This document shows positions 24,828-33,380 of a stretch of 64,000 nt of DNA, in pieces. The position numbers and the translations under genes are program-made. The notes under the pieces are model-generated. The model had not been told where the DNA came from. It worked only from the letters and a program-made list of their open reading frames with translations, and did not search any database. Origin of the DNA: Planctomycetota bacterium (lineage in GTDB: Bacteria > Planctomycetota > SZUA-567 > H5-PLA8); contig JABTUM010000001.1 in the NCBI GenBank assembly GCA_015075375.1, positions 2,289,201 to 2,353,200 on the forward strand, given 5' to 3'. Positions within the stretch are counted from its first letter, which is position 1. Every line of letters begins with the position of its first letter.

Positions 24828-25862
24828 ATGAACTGCAAAACGCTTATCCCTCTGCTGTTGCTCCTGACCAGTGCGCAGGTACGAGGCGCCGAACCATCCG
24901 AAGAGACTTGGAGGAACATCACCCAGCAGGTGGGCGGCGAACGCTGGGGTTATGCGGGCGTCACCTACGTGACCGCGGCCCCGGACGGCTCCTCCTTGCT
25001 GGCCGGAGTCAGCGCGGCGGGGCTTTGGCGGAGTACCGATACGGGCGGCACGTGGAAGCGCTTGGGTGCGGCCGGGCCTGAAGCCGGAAGCATCGGACAC
25101 CGCACCTACTCGATTCGATTCGATCCGCGGGACGCGAAGCGATTCTGGGTGAGCGGGAATTACGGTCCGGGGTTATTCGAAACCCGCGACGACGGGCAGA
25201 CCTTCCGGCGCCTCGGTAATCTGCAACACCTGGATCTGGTCGCGATCGACTTTACCGATCCGGAGCGCAAGACGTTCCTGGCGGGACAGCACGAGCAAGC
25301 CCGCAGTCTGATGCGTTCGAAGGACGGCGGTGTGACTTGGGACTGCCTGGGCCTTGCTTTGCCCGAGCAAACGAATTTCAGCACCGATCCGCTGGTGCTG
25401 GACGGGCAAACGTACCTGATCAACTGCGCGGGCTGGAAGCGCGGACTCGCCTGGGGCTTGTACCGGACGGCCGACGGCGGCTCGAGTTGGACCAAGGTCG
25501 CTTCGGAAGGCCCTTTCGGTCCGGCGCTGGTTCATCCCGACGGCACGCTGTATTGGGCGATCACCTGGACGTACGGAATGCTGAAAAGCACGGACCGGGG
25601 CCTGACTTGGAAGAAACTTCCCGGACCCGTTACCTCGCCGCCGCAAGCGTTGCCGGACGGCACGCTGGGCAGCCTGGGTGACGAGCGGCTGTATATTTCC
25701 AAAGACGGCGCACAGTCCTGGCAACCCCTGGGGCCGAAGCTGCCCTACAAGAAAATGACCGGCTGGACGTACCTGTCCGCATCGAAAACGTTCGTGGTCT
25801 GGCGCATGAGCGGCAAACGGGTGGAAGATGCGATCTTCGCCTGGACCGCGGACGCGCCCTAA
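24828..25862 (+). CDS. Secreted Asp-box (BNR) beta-propeller protein
   Basis: 344 residues with signal peptide MNCKTLIPLLLLLTSAQVRGA. Six Asp boxes (SxDxGxTW) recur: STDTGGTWKRL, TRDDGQTFRRL, SKDGGVTWDCL, TADGGSSWTKV, STDRGLTWKKL, SKDGAQSWQPL, so it should fold as a six- or seven-bladed propeller like sialidases, sortilin-like domains or GH74 enzymes. Catalytic residues of those families are not evident, so an enzymatic role is unproven. It is 26 bp upstream of a GH9 gene in the same direction and probably acts on or binds the same polysaccharide outside the cytoplasm. Confidence 0.82.
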   Translation: MNCKTLIPLLLLLTSAQVRGAEPSEETWRNITQQVGGERWGYAGVTYVTAAPDGSSLLAGVSAAGLWRSTDTGGTWKRLGAAGPEAGSIGHRTYSIRFDPRDAKRFWVSGNYGPGLFETRDDGQTFRRLGNLQHLDLVAIDFTDPERKTFLAGQHEQARSLMRSKDGGVTWDCLGLALPEQTNFSTDPLVLDGQTYLINCAGWKRGLAWGLYRTADGGSSWTKVASEGPFGPALVHPDGTLYWAITWTYGMLKSTDRGLTWKKLPGPVTSPPQALPDGTLGSLGDERLYISKDGAQSWQPLGPKLPYKKMTGWTYLSASKTFVVWRMSGKRVEDAIFAWTADAP

Positions 25863-25888
25863 GAATCGTCCGAATGGAGAAGCGGTAT

Positions 25889-27736
25889 ATGCGCAAGGCT
25901 CTGGTCGTTCCCATGGTGCTGGCTTGGAACCTGCTCGCCGCCTCCGAACCGCCTCCGCTCGTCACGCCGAAGACCCCAATCCGCGTCTGGGTCGATCAGA
26001 TCGGCTTCCGCCCCGGCGCAAGGAAACTCCTGGTCGTCGCCAGCGACGCGGCGCTCCCCGCCGGCCAGGCGTTCGAACTCTGCGACGCCGAAAGCGGGAA
26101 AACCGTCCTGGCCGCGGACGAACTCGCTAAGCGCCTCAAGGTCTGCAACGGCGGCCAGAAAGACGGAGCGTCCGGGGACTTCGTCACCCACGTGGACCTC
26201 ACCGACTTCCAGACGCCCGGCCGCTATTACGTGAAATACCAGGCCGGCGGCGGCGCGGTCCGCTCCTGCGCCTTCAACATCGCGCCCGATGTGTACACAG
26301 CCACCGGCCTCGCGGCGTGGAAGTCGATCTACTGGCAGCGCGCCGATTGCGAAAAGCCGGCCCCTTACGCCGAAGAATGGACCCACGGTCCGGCTTTCCT
26401 CGGCCCGAAGCAGTCCAAGGAAGCGCAGCGCTACGTCTGGAAGGGCGCGCGGCATTTCGAACCCGTCGGCGACACGCCCGCGGGCGAACAGACCTACGAC
26501 GTCAGCGGCGGCTGGTGGGACGCCGGCGACTTCAGCAAGTACACTGGCAACACCGTTCGCTTCCACAACGATCTGCTTCTGGCCGCGCAGCTCCTGAAAG
26601 ATCAACTCACCGACAAGCAGCTCACCATTCCCGAAGCCGGCAACGGCGTCCCCGATTTCCTCGACGAGATCCGCTACGGCACCGAATACCTGATCCGCCT
26701 CCACGACGGAACCGGAGCGGCCTTCGGGCGCGTCTACGAACAAGGCGGCTGCCCGCCCGACAGCGTCAAGAGTCCCGTGCAGCTTACCGAAGTCACCAGC
26801 AGCGCCACCATGGCCCGCGCCGCGGCGCTGGCTTACGCCGCGGCGGTCTGGAACGAATTCAAGCTGGACGAGCCCTTCGCGGCGAAGTGCCTCGCCGAAG
26901 CCAAGCGCTCGTGGAATCTCCTCCAGACCAAGCCCCATCCCTGGCCGGCCGATCCCAAAAAGCCCGGACACGGGCAGTACACCGGCGACTGGTTCGCCCT
27001 CGACTACGGCCAGATGCGCGCGCTCTACGCCGCCAGCCTCTTCCGCATCGAGCAAGGCTCGGCCTGGGAACAGCTCTTGCGCGAAGAAGCGGCGAAATGG
27101 CCGGCCTTCGAGCCCGCCGGGCACCACGACGTCTGGCCCGCGATCTGGCTCCATGCGCACAGTGCGGGCGCCGATCCGGCGTTCGTCGATGCCCTGAAGA
27201 AGAAGATCCTCGATTCGGCGCGGACCGTCGTCCAGTGGACCGGCCCCGGGCACGGTTACGCCATGAAAGTCAAAGGCTACTGGTGGGGCAGCAACGCGCT
27301 CGTCGGCCGCACCGGCTCCCACGCGATCCTCGCCGCCGAACTCAGCGCCGGCGCGAACGAGAAAGCGAAATTCCTCGAAGCCGCGGAAGAATACGTCCAC
27401 TACCTCTTGGGCCGCAACGCCATCGGCGCCTGCTTCCTCACCAACATGAAGCGTTACGGCGCCGAGCAATCGGCCATGGTCATGTTCCACGCGTGGGTCG
27501 GTGCCGACGGGAAACCCGAGAGTGCGAAGTTCATCGGCGAAGGCCCCGGCAAAGTCGGACCCTTCCCGGGAACCGTCGTCGGCGGCGTCAACGGAAGCAT
27601 GAAGCGCTACACCACCGAACTGCACTGGACCAAGAACCCGTGGGAGTTCACCGAGAACGATATCACCTACCAATCGCCCTGCGCGATGCTGCTCGCCTAT
27701 TTCGGACTGAAGATGAAGGGCGCGGAAAGCCGGTAG
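25889..27736 (+). CDS. Secreted glycoside hydrolase family 9 (endoglucanase-like)
   Basis: 615 residues. After a signal peptide (RKALVVPMVLAWNLLAAS) comes a CelD-type Ig-like domain (IRVWVDQIGFRPGARKLLVVAS) and the (alpha/alpha)6 catalytic domain: DVSGGWWDAGDFSKYT (catalytic Asp pair), IPEAGNGVPDFLDEI, YVHYLLGRNAIGACF, and at the end HWTKNPWEFTENDITYQ with the acid Glu. It cleaves beta-1,4-glucan or related links. The ATG at 25889 is used since GGAG lies 9 nt upstream; another ATG 15 bp before contains that site. Likely co-transcribed with the Asp-box gene. Confidence 0.93.
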   Translation: MRKALVVPMVLAWNLLAASEPPPLVTPKTPIRVWVDQIGFRPGARKLLVVASDAALPAGQAFELCDAESGKTVLAADELAKRLKVCNGGQKDGASGDFVTHVDLTDFQTPGRYYVKYQAGGGAVRSCAFNIAPDVYTATGLAAWKSIYWQRADCEKPAPYAEEWTHGPAFLGPKQSKEAQRYVWKGARHFEPVGDTPAGEQTYDVSGGWWDAGDFSKYTGNTVRFHNDLLLAAQLLKDQLTDKQLTIPEAGNGVPDFLDEIRYGTEYLIRLHDGTGAAFGRVYEQGGCPPDSVKSPVQLTEVTSSATMARAAALAYAAAVWNEFKLDEPFAAKCLAEAKRSWNLLQTKPHPWPADPKKPGHGQYTGDWFALDYGQMRALYAASLFRIEQGSAWEQLLREEAAKWPAFEPAGHHDVWPAIWLHAHSAGADPAFVDALKKKILDSARTVVQWTGPGHGYAMKVKGYWWGSNALVGRTGSHAILAAELSAGANEKAKFLEAAEEYVHYLLGRNAIGACFLTNMKRYGAEQSAMVMFHAWVGADGKPESAKFIGEGPGKVGPFPGTVVGGVNGSMKRYTTELHWTKNPWEFTENDITYQSPCAMLLAYFGLKMKGAESR

Positions 27737-27860
27737 GAAATACAAGCAAATCATCGCGTGCAGACGCGGGCCTCCGCGGCCGGCGCGCGGATATTCGTGC
27801 TGACAGCCGTGCTCCGGCGCATAGGATGGGTGCGCGGCATTCGGCGGCGAGGGCGTCTGC

Positions 27861-29210
27861 GTGAAGTTCTTCTTCTGCGAAACCTGCGGCAAACGCCTGA
27901 CCGATGCGGATCTCGCCGCCGGCCAGGCCCGCGATAAGCAGGTGAAAGGCATCTACTGCGCGGATTGCGCGCAGAGCGTCATGACCATGGAGTTCGGCGC
28001 GCTCAAGGAAGAACAGGCCCGCGCGCTCTTGAAAGATCCGCCCGGCACGAACGCGGGACCGGCCCCGGAACTCCCGCAGCACGCCCCGCCCAACACCGTC
28101 CCGGTGACGACCCGACGCGGCGCGCGCAACAGTTCCACCGAACGCCTGGTGCCCCACTGCGCGCAGCACAAAGCCGCGGCCGAAGCTGCCACCGGCATCT
28201 GGATCACCTTCGTCGCCGGCGGCGCGGTGCTCGCCTTGGGCTTGGTCCTGTACTTCGCCAAGGCCAGCAACTCGCCATCGGCTCCGAAGAACGCTCCGGT
28301 CCTGCCCGTGCCGGTTGTGGAGTCCACTCCCGCGCCAGCCGCACTGCCCGAGCGTACCTCCATCCCCGTACCCGGGCCGCAGGCGGTGGCCCAGGCCGCA
28401 CCCGCGTCCAATGATGCGCCGCCGGAAAATGCGGCATCGAACGACGCCGACGCGCGTGCACGGGCCGACTTCGAGGCGTTGAACCGCAAGCTCGCCGAAC
28501 TCCCCGCCGCCGCCTTGGAACAAAAGAAGGAACTCGCCGAAGCGTTCCTGAAGGCCCATGGCGAGAGCCTGCTCGCTTCGCGCGTGCGCGTGACGATGCG
28601 CGGCTGGGAAACGCCGCCGCCGGATCCCGCGCGAAAGGAACCGGCCCCAAGGGAATCGCCTCCGGCCAAGCCCCAGCCGCAACCCGACACGCCGCTCCCG
28701 CCCGCGACCAACGCGCGGATCGTCGTTTGGGACGGCAAAGGCATCCGCGGCGGCGCGACTTGGGGCGCGCAGCAAGAGGGCGCCGCCGAGGTTCTGAAAG
28801 CGGAACATCCCGACGGAACCAATCGCCAGGCACTGAAGCTCACCAGCGCCAAGCCCGGCTACTGCGCGCTGGGCTTCAACTGGCACTCCTGGAATCCCAG
28901 CGCCAAGGGCACCGACCTGAGCGCCGCGAGTCAAATGCGCTTGCGGATCAAGATCGAATCCGCGTCCAAACCATTGGCCGCGAACGTGTACCTCAAGGCC
29001 ATCGGCTCCGACATCTATTTCAAAGCGCCGTTCGATAATCCCGCCGCCTTTACCGACGGCGAATGGCACGATCTGGTAATTCCGTTCGAGCGCTTCGCCG
29101 ACGAAGGCGGCGCGGTCCTGGACCGTACGAAAGCCACCGAATTGAAGTTCGACCTCTACCGCGAAGGGCAGCCGACGACCGTCTGGATCGCCCGCATCGC
29201 CTTCGAGTAA
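27861..29210 (+). CDS. Zinc-ribbon membrane protein with C-terminal galactose-binding-like domain
   Basis: 449 residues, GTG start. An N-terminal zinc ribbon (C6-ETC9 and C33-ADC36) and a Pro/Arg-rich linker face the cytoplasm. One membrane helix (IWITFVAGGAVLALGLVLYF, about 113-132) is followed by a Pro/Ala-rich stretch and a helical segment. The last ~160 residues form a beta-sandwich like carbohydrate-binding or CIA30-like modules (ARIVVWDGKGIRGGATWG, ALKLTSAKPGYCALGFNWHSW, MRLRIKIESASKPLAANVYLK). The order suggests an envelope protein binding sugar outside and another partner inside. It sits 124 bp after the GH9 gene. Precise role unknown. Confidence 0.7.
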   Translation: MKFFFCETCGKRLTDADLAAGQARDKQVKGIYCADCAQSVMTMEFGALKEEQARALLKDPPGTNAGPAPELPQHAPPNTVPVTTRRGARNSSTERLVPHCAQHKAAAEAATGIWITFVAGGAVLALGLVLYFAKASNSPSAPKNAPVLPVPVVESTPAPAALPERTSIPVPGPQAVAQAAPASNDAPPENAASNDADARARADFEALNRKLAELPAAALEQKKELAEAFLKAHGESLLASRVRVTMRGWETPPPDPARKEPAPRESPPAKPQPQPDTPLPPATNARIVVWDGKGIRGGATWGAQQEGAAEVLKAEHPDGTNRQALKLTSAKPGYCALGFNWHSWNPSAKGTDLSAASQMRLRIKIESASKPLAANVYLKAIGSDIYFKAPFDNPAAFTDGEWHDLVIPFERFADEGGAVLDRTKATELKFDLYREGQPTTVWIARIAFE

Positions 29211-29237
29211 CCGCGCCGCTCGACCGCCCGTCTTCGC

Positions 29238-30389
29238 TTAGCGTTCCGGGCCGCGCTGGAAGCGCTGCCGGTACGCCGACGGCGTCTGGCTCAGCTCGCG
29301 CCGGAAGACCACGCTCAGCCGCTCCGGCCGCGCGAAGCCGCACAGCCGCGCGATCTCGGCCAGCGGCCGGTCGCTCCCGCGCAGCAGATCCTGCGCGCGT
29401 TCCAACCGCACGCGCGTCAGTTCTTCCAACGGCGTGCGCCCCAGGCGCTCGCGGAAGCGCCGTTCCAAACTGCGCCGCGCCACCGCCGCCGCGCGCGCCA
29501 GTTCGTCGATGCTCAGGTCGCGCGCCGCGTGCGCGCGCAGGTAAGCCAGCGCGGCCGCCAGCGCCGGATCGTCCACCGCGAGCACGTCCGAAGACTGCCG
29601 CGTATGCACCCCCGCCGGTGCAAAGCGCTCGCACGCGTCCGAACGCGCGCCGCGCATTTCGGCGTCAAGCAGCTCCGCGGCGCGCCAGCCCATCTGCCGC
29701 GCCGGAATCTCGACGCTCGATAGCGGCGGATGACCCGACGCGCACCACATCTCGTCGTCGTCCACGCCCAGCACCGCGAGGTCTTCCGGACTGCGCAGGC
29801 CCAGCTCGTGCACGTGCTCCAGCACGCGCCAAGCCGTCACGTCCTCCGCGCCCAGCACCGCCGCCGGGCGCGGCAGCGCCGCCAGCCATGCGCGCATCTC
29901 GCGGTCCAACGCCACGTCGGCACGGCCCTGGGTGCCCCAGCGATGGCGGTACACGCGGCACGCGCCGCCGGCCGCTTCCACCGCCGAACGAAAACTCGCC
30001 TCGCGCTCCAGCGACCAGCGCACCTCGCCCGAACCGACATAGCCGAACTGCCGGAAACCGCGGTCCAGAAAATAGCGCGCCGCCAGCGCGCCCACCGCCA
30101 CGTTGTCCACGTCCACCACCGGACCGGGCACCCCCGAAAGACCGAAGACGTTCACGCACGGCAGGCGCCGCCGCTCCAACCACGCGCGCACCTCCGGCGG
30201 ATCCATCGTGGCCAGCACGCCCGACGGCTCCCAGTCCAGGCTCTCCAAGGGCGTCAGGTAATGCAGGAAATAGACTCGCCAGTTCGGACGCGTCGCGGCA
30301 TACGCGAGCAGCCCGCGCCAGAGCTCGCGGCTGAGCTGCGAGTCCATGGCCACCAGACCCAGGACGCGAAGAGGTGCGCTCGGAGGCAT
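29238..30389 (-). CDS. XylR-type transcriptional regulator (LacI-like sensor plus AraC HTH)
   Basis: 383 residues. Residues ~8-270 form a periplasmic-binding-protein-like sugar sensor: VLGLVAMDSQLSRELWRGLLAY, VDNVAVGALAARYFLDRGFRQ, FGYVGSGEVRWSLEREASF and VLGVDDDEMWCASGHPPLSS. The last ~100 hold two AraC helix-turn-helix units (LSIDELARAAAVARRSLERRF and LAEIARLCGFARPERLSVVFRRE). This design matches E. coli XylR, common in Planctomycetota. It is convergent with the zinc-ribbon/sugar-binding gene and at the edge of the GH5/GH9 block, so it may control that block in response to a sugar. Confidence 0.9.
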   Translation of the reverse strand: MPPSAPLRVLGLVAMDSQLSRELWRGLLAYAATRPNWRVYFLHYLTPLESLDWEPSGVLATMDPPEVRAWLERRRLPCVNVFGLSGVPGPVVDVDNVAVGALAARYFLDRGFRQFGYVGSGEVRWSLEREASFRSAVEAAGGACRVYRHRWGTQGRADVALDREMRAWLAALPRPAAVLGAEDVTAWRVLEHVHELGLRSPEDLAVLGVDDDEMWCASGHPPLSSVEIPARQMGWRAAELLDAEMRGARSDACERFAPAGVHTRQSSDVLAVDDPALAAALAYLRAHAARDLSIDELARAAAVARRSLERRFRERLGRTPLEELTRVRLERAQDLLRGSDRPLAEIARLCGFARPERLSVVFRRELSQTPSAYRQRFQRGPER

Positions 30390-30423
30390 AGCCGCACGCT
30401 ACCGAAGCCCGCGCCAAACGCAA

Positions 30424-30454
30424 AACGGGAAACCCCGCACGGGGATTTCCGTTT
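30424..30454 (+). terminator. Imperfect hairpin upstream of hisS
   Basis: CCCC-GCAC-GGGG core extended by an imperfect AACGGGAAA/ATTTCCGTTT stem. It lies in the divergent gap between the regulator and hisS, about 87 bp before the hisS start. It could be an attenuator hairpin or a leftover terminator; no T-box features are visible. Confidence 0.35.
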
Positions 30455-30540
30455 CACGTTTCCACGGCCTGCCTATACAGTCTGACGCGCTTCGCGCTCC
30501 CGTGATGCCCCTGCGCCGCCGTTTTAAGGATGCCGTGCCC

Positions 30541-31917
30541 ATGGCCAAGATGAAAGCCCCCAGCGGCTTCCGCGATTTCCTCCCCGACGCCTGCCGCAAA
30601 CGCGGCGAACTGATGCGCCGCATCCGCGCCGTCTACGAACGCTTCGGCTACGAACCGATCGAAACCCCGGCCATGGAAAACCTCGCCGTCTTTCTCGGCA
30701 AGGGCGGCGGCGAAAACGAAAAGCTGATGTTCAAGCTGCTCAACCGCGGCGAAAAGCTCGCCCGCGCGCTCGAAGGCAAAATCAAGGACGAGAACGAACT
30801 GGCCGACATGGGCCTGCGCTTCGATCTGACCGTCCCCCTCGCGCGCTTCTTCGCCGAACACCGCGCGAACCTGCCCACCCCGTTCAAGCGCTACCACATC
30901 GGACCCGTCTGGCGCGCCGAACGCGCGCAGCACGGCCGCTTCCGCGAATTCGTTCAGTGCGACGTCGACGTCTTGGCCAGCTCCTCGCTGATGGTCGAAG
31001 CCGACGTGCTCCTGGCCACCACCACCGCGCTCAACGAGCTGGGTTTCTCCGACCTCGAAGTCCGCCTCAATTCGCGCAAGCTCCTCACCGCGCTCGTCCT
31101 CGGCTCCGGCGTTACCGCCGACCTGGCCCCAACCGCCATCACCGCGCTCGACAAGCTGGAGAAGATCGGCGTCGAAGGCGTGCGCACCGAACTGACCGAG
31201 CGCGCCGTCTCCGCCGAAGCCGCCGCGCGCCTGCTCGAATGCTTCGCCGCCGCGCGCACGCTGGCCGGCGACGCGCTCCTGGCCGAAATCGAAAAGCGCC
31301 TCGTGGCCGACTGGAAAGCCCTGGACGCGCAAGCCGCCGCCGCGCTCACCGCCGAAATCCGCCAGGTCCTCGCGCTCACCCCCGACCTGCCCGCCGGGAA
31401 GCTTGTCTTCGATCCCTTCCTCGCGCGCGGGCTGGACTACTACACCGGGCCGATCTTCGAGATCGCCGCGGCCGGCGTCCCCTTTAGCCTCGCCGGCGGC
31501 GGGCGCTACGACGAGATGGTCGGCGCCTTCTGCGGGCAGCCCGTCCCCGCCTGCGGCTTCTCCATCGGCTTCGAACGCATCTACACGCTGATGGAAGAAC
31601 GCGGGATGTTCGGCGCCGCGCAACGCGCCGCCGATGTCCTCGTCGCCGCCACCGCGCCCGAAGCCGAACGCGCCGCCGTCGAAACCGCGCAGCTCTTCCG
31701 CGCCGCGCTCCTGCGCGCCGATTGCTTCCCCGGCCAGGCCAAGCTCCCGCGCATCTTCGAACTCGCCGAGAAGAAAGCCATCCCCGTCGTCGCCCTCGTC
31801 GGACCGGCCGAACTCGCTTCCGGAACCGTGGGCTTGCGCGAACTCGCCACCCGCCAGACGCACCCCGTCCCCCGCGCCGAAGCCGCCGCCAAACTCAAAA
31901 GCCTGCTCGGAAGCTGA
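30541..31917 (+). CDS. hisS: Histidyl-tRNA synthetase
   Basis: Charges tRNA-His. 458 residues from the ATG MAKMKAPSGFRDFLP. Class II motif 1 lies around FGYEPIETPAMENLAVFLG; motif 2 is KRYHIGPVWRAERAQHGRFREFVQCDVDV (shown in part: YHIGPVWRAERAQ, then FVQCDVDV); the histidine A-signature is ARGLDYYTGPIFE; motif 3 is AGGGRYDEMV and ACGFSIGFERI. The C-terminal ~95 residues are the anticodon-binding domain. An in-frame ATG 36 bp upstream is also possible. Divergent from the XylR-type regulator. Confidence 0.96.
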   Translation: MAKMKAPSGFRDFLPDACRKRGELMRRIRAVYERFGYEPIETPAMENLAVFLGKGGGENEKLMFKLLNRGEKLARALEGKIKDENELADMGLRFDLTVPLARFFAEHRANLPTPFKRYHIGPVWRAERAQHGRFREFVQCDVDVLASSSLMVEADVLLATTTALNELGFSDLEVRLNSRKLLTALVLGSGVTADLAPTAITALDKLEKIGVEGVRTELTERAVSAEAAARLLECFAAARTLAGDALLAEIEKRLVADWKALDAQAAAALTAEIRQVLALTPDLPAGKLVFDPFLARGLDYYTGPIFEIAAAGVPFSLAGGGRYDEMVGAFCGQPVPACGFSIGFERIYTLMEERGMFGAAQRAADVLVAATAPEAERAAVETAQLFRAALLRADCFPGQAKLPRIFELAEKKAIPVVALVGPAELASGTVGLRELATRQTHPVPRAEAAAKLKSLLGS

Positions 31918-31979
31918 TTGCGCCGGTCCCTGCTGAATGGCTGCCGCGTGTCCCGCCGGAGTCAAGCCGACTGATTTCT

Positions 31980-32022
31980 ATACCTTGTATATTAGTGATA
32001 GTATCACTAGAATACAAGGTAT
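31980..32022. promoter_or_regulatory. Large palindrome overlapping the start codon of the AAA/DUF4143 gene
   Basis: A 43-bp near-perfect palindrome centred on G32001. The outer arms are ATACCTTGTAT and ATACAAGGTAT (the right arm contains the AAGG ribosome-binding site and the AT of the ATG), the inner arms TAGTGATA and TATCACTA; only two pairs mismatch. As DNA it could be an operator blocking transcription; as RNA it would hide the ribosome-binding site. It is far more AT-rich than the surrounding sequence. Confidence 0.7.
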
Positions 32023-33265
32023 GTATATCTCCCGAATCCAGACCGATCATCTCCATGACTTGGCTCGCACCTTTCCGGTGGTGGTCGTTACCGGTGCGCG
32101 GCAGGTAGGCAAGACGACCTTGCTCCGGAAGGTCTTTGGGAAAAAGGCCGACCTGATCGTCTTCGATCCCGTCGAAGACGTCGAAAACGCCCGGCGCGAT
32201 CCGGAACTGTTTCTCGATAACCGTAAGACTCCGCTGATCCTGGACGAGATCCAGTACGCGCCGGAACTCGTAGCCGCGATCAAGCGCCGCGTCGATAGAA
32301 ATCGGAAGCCAGGGCAATTCCTTTTGACCGGCTCCCAGCAATGGGGCGTGCTGAAGACGCTCGCGGAAAGCTTGGCTGGGCGGGCCGTCTTTCTCGATCT
32401 TGAGGGATTCTGCCTGGCCGAGACAACCCGCGCACGCTGGCCGAAAAGCTGGCTTGCGGCATGGCTGAGCGATCCCGGCCGATTCGTAAAGCGTGCGCCG
32501 CGTCGGCTGGCCATGAAAAGGACGCTCTACGAACAGCTCTGGCGCGGCTGGCTGCCGGAAGCCCAATTCCTTCCGCTCAAGGCCGTCCCCGACTTCCAAG
32601 CCGCCTATCAGCGCACCTACGTCGAACGAGACGTGAGGCTGCTCGCCGACGTATCTGACACGCAACTCTTTGGGCGTTTCGTGCGCCTCGCCGCGGCGCT
32701 CACCGCGCAGGAGATCAACCACAGCCAGTTCGGAAGGGAATTGGGCATCACGCCGCAGACCGCGAAGCGCTGGCTGGATATTCTAGTCGCCACCTTTCAG
32801 TGGTTCGAAGTTTCCGCATTCCACGGCAATGCCATCAAGCGTCTGAGCGGTAAGCCCAAAGGGTACATCGCCGACACGGGTGCGGCATGCGCTCTGCAAG
32901 CCATTTCGAACCCGACAGTGATCGGCGGCCACCCGCTCTGGGGACCGCTCTTCGAAACGGCCGTCATGAGCGATATTCGTAAGCAACTCTCCATCCTGTC
33001 CCCGAAGCCCAACCTTTACCATTGGCGAACGTTGGCCGGCGCGGAAGTAGACATACTGCTGGAGCACAACGGAGTCTTCTTTCCGATCGAAGTTAAAGGC
33101 GCCAGCCGCCCCCAGAGGCATGACGTCAGTGGGATCAAAGCCTTCCGTGAAACCTACCCGCATCTGAAGATTGAAAGGGGTCTGGTGATCGCGCCCTGTG
33201 AACGCATGCTTCAAATCACGGAACAAGATTATGCGTTGCCGTGGGATACCGGCGGAACCAAGTGA
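32021..33265 (+). CDS. AAA-family ATPase with C-terminal DUF4143 domain
   Basis: 414 residues from MYISRIQTDHLHDLA; the ATG sits at the edge of a large palindrome and has AAGG 4-5 nt upstream. N-terminal AAA_14 ATPase: Walker A VVTGARQVGKTTLLRKVF, Walker B PLILDEIQYAPEL, sensor FLLTGSQQW. A middle winged-helix-like stretch (FGRELGITPQTAKRWLDIL) leads to DUF4143, a nuclease-like fold with NLYHWRTLAGAEVDILLE and FFPIEVKG (D...EVK core). Such genes are widespread, mobile and uncharacterised. Lower GC than its neighbours suggests transfer. The palindrome hints at autoregulation. Confidence 0.9.
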   Translation: MYISRIQTDHLHDLARTFPVVVVTGARQVGKTTLLRKVFGKKADLIVFDPVEDVENARRDPELFLDNRKTPLILDEIQYAPELVAAIKRRVDRNRKPGQFLLTGSQQWGVLKTLAESLAGRAVFLDLEGFCLAETTRARWPKSWLAAWLSDPGRFVKRAPRRLAMKRTLYEQLWRGWLPEAQFLPLKAVPDFQAAYQRTYVERDVRLLADVSDTQLFGRFVRLAAALTAQEINHSQFGRELGITPQTAKRWLDILVATFQWFEVSAFHGNAIKRLSGKPKGYIADTGAACALQAISNPTVIGGHPLWGPLFETAVMSDIRKQLSILSPKPNLYHWRTLAGAEVDILLEHNGVFFPIEVKGASRPQRHDVSGIKAFRETYPHLKIERGLVIAPCERMLQITEQDYALPWDTGGTK

Positions 33266-33380
33266 GCCGCCAGCTGAACAGGACGGAAGCTGATCGCCTC
33301 CGCGCAACCCTCGCCGCTGTTGGCCGTTTGCCTGTAGAGGTCGGTCGGGTGTTTGCCGTTTGAAGTTTGAAAGCTGCCGC

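Noticed and set aside
25859-27952. A 697-codon minus-strand frame opposite the GH9 gene
   Set aside because: Antisense shadow caused by codon bias; no domain or start signal.
30424-30454. T-box or his leader controlling hisS
   Set aside because: No specifier loop, no T-box sequence and no histidine-rich leader peptide were found.
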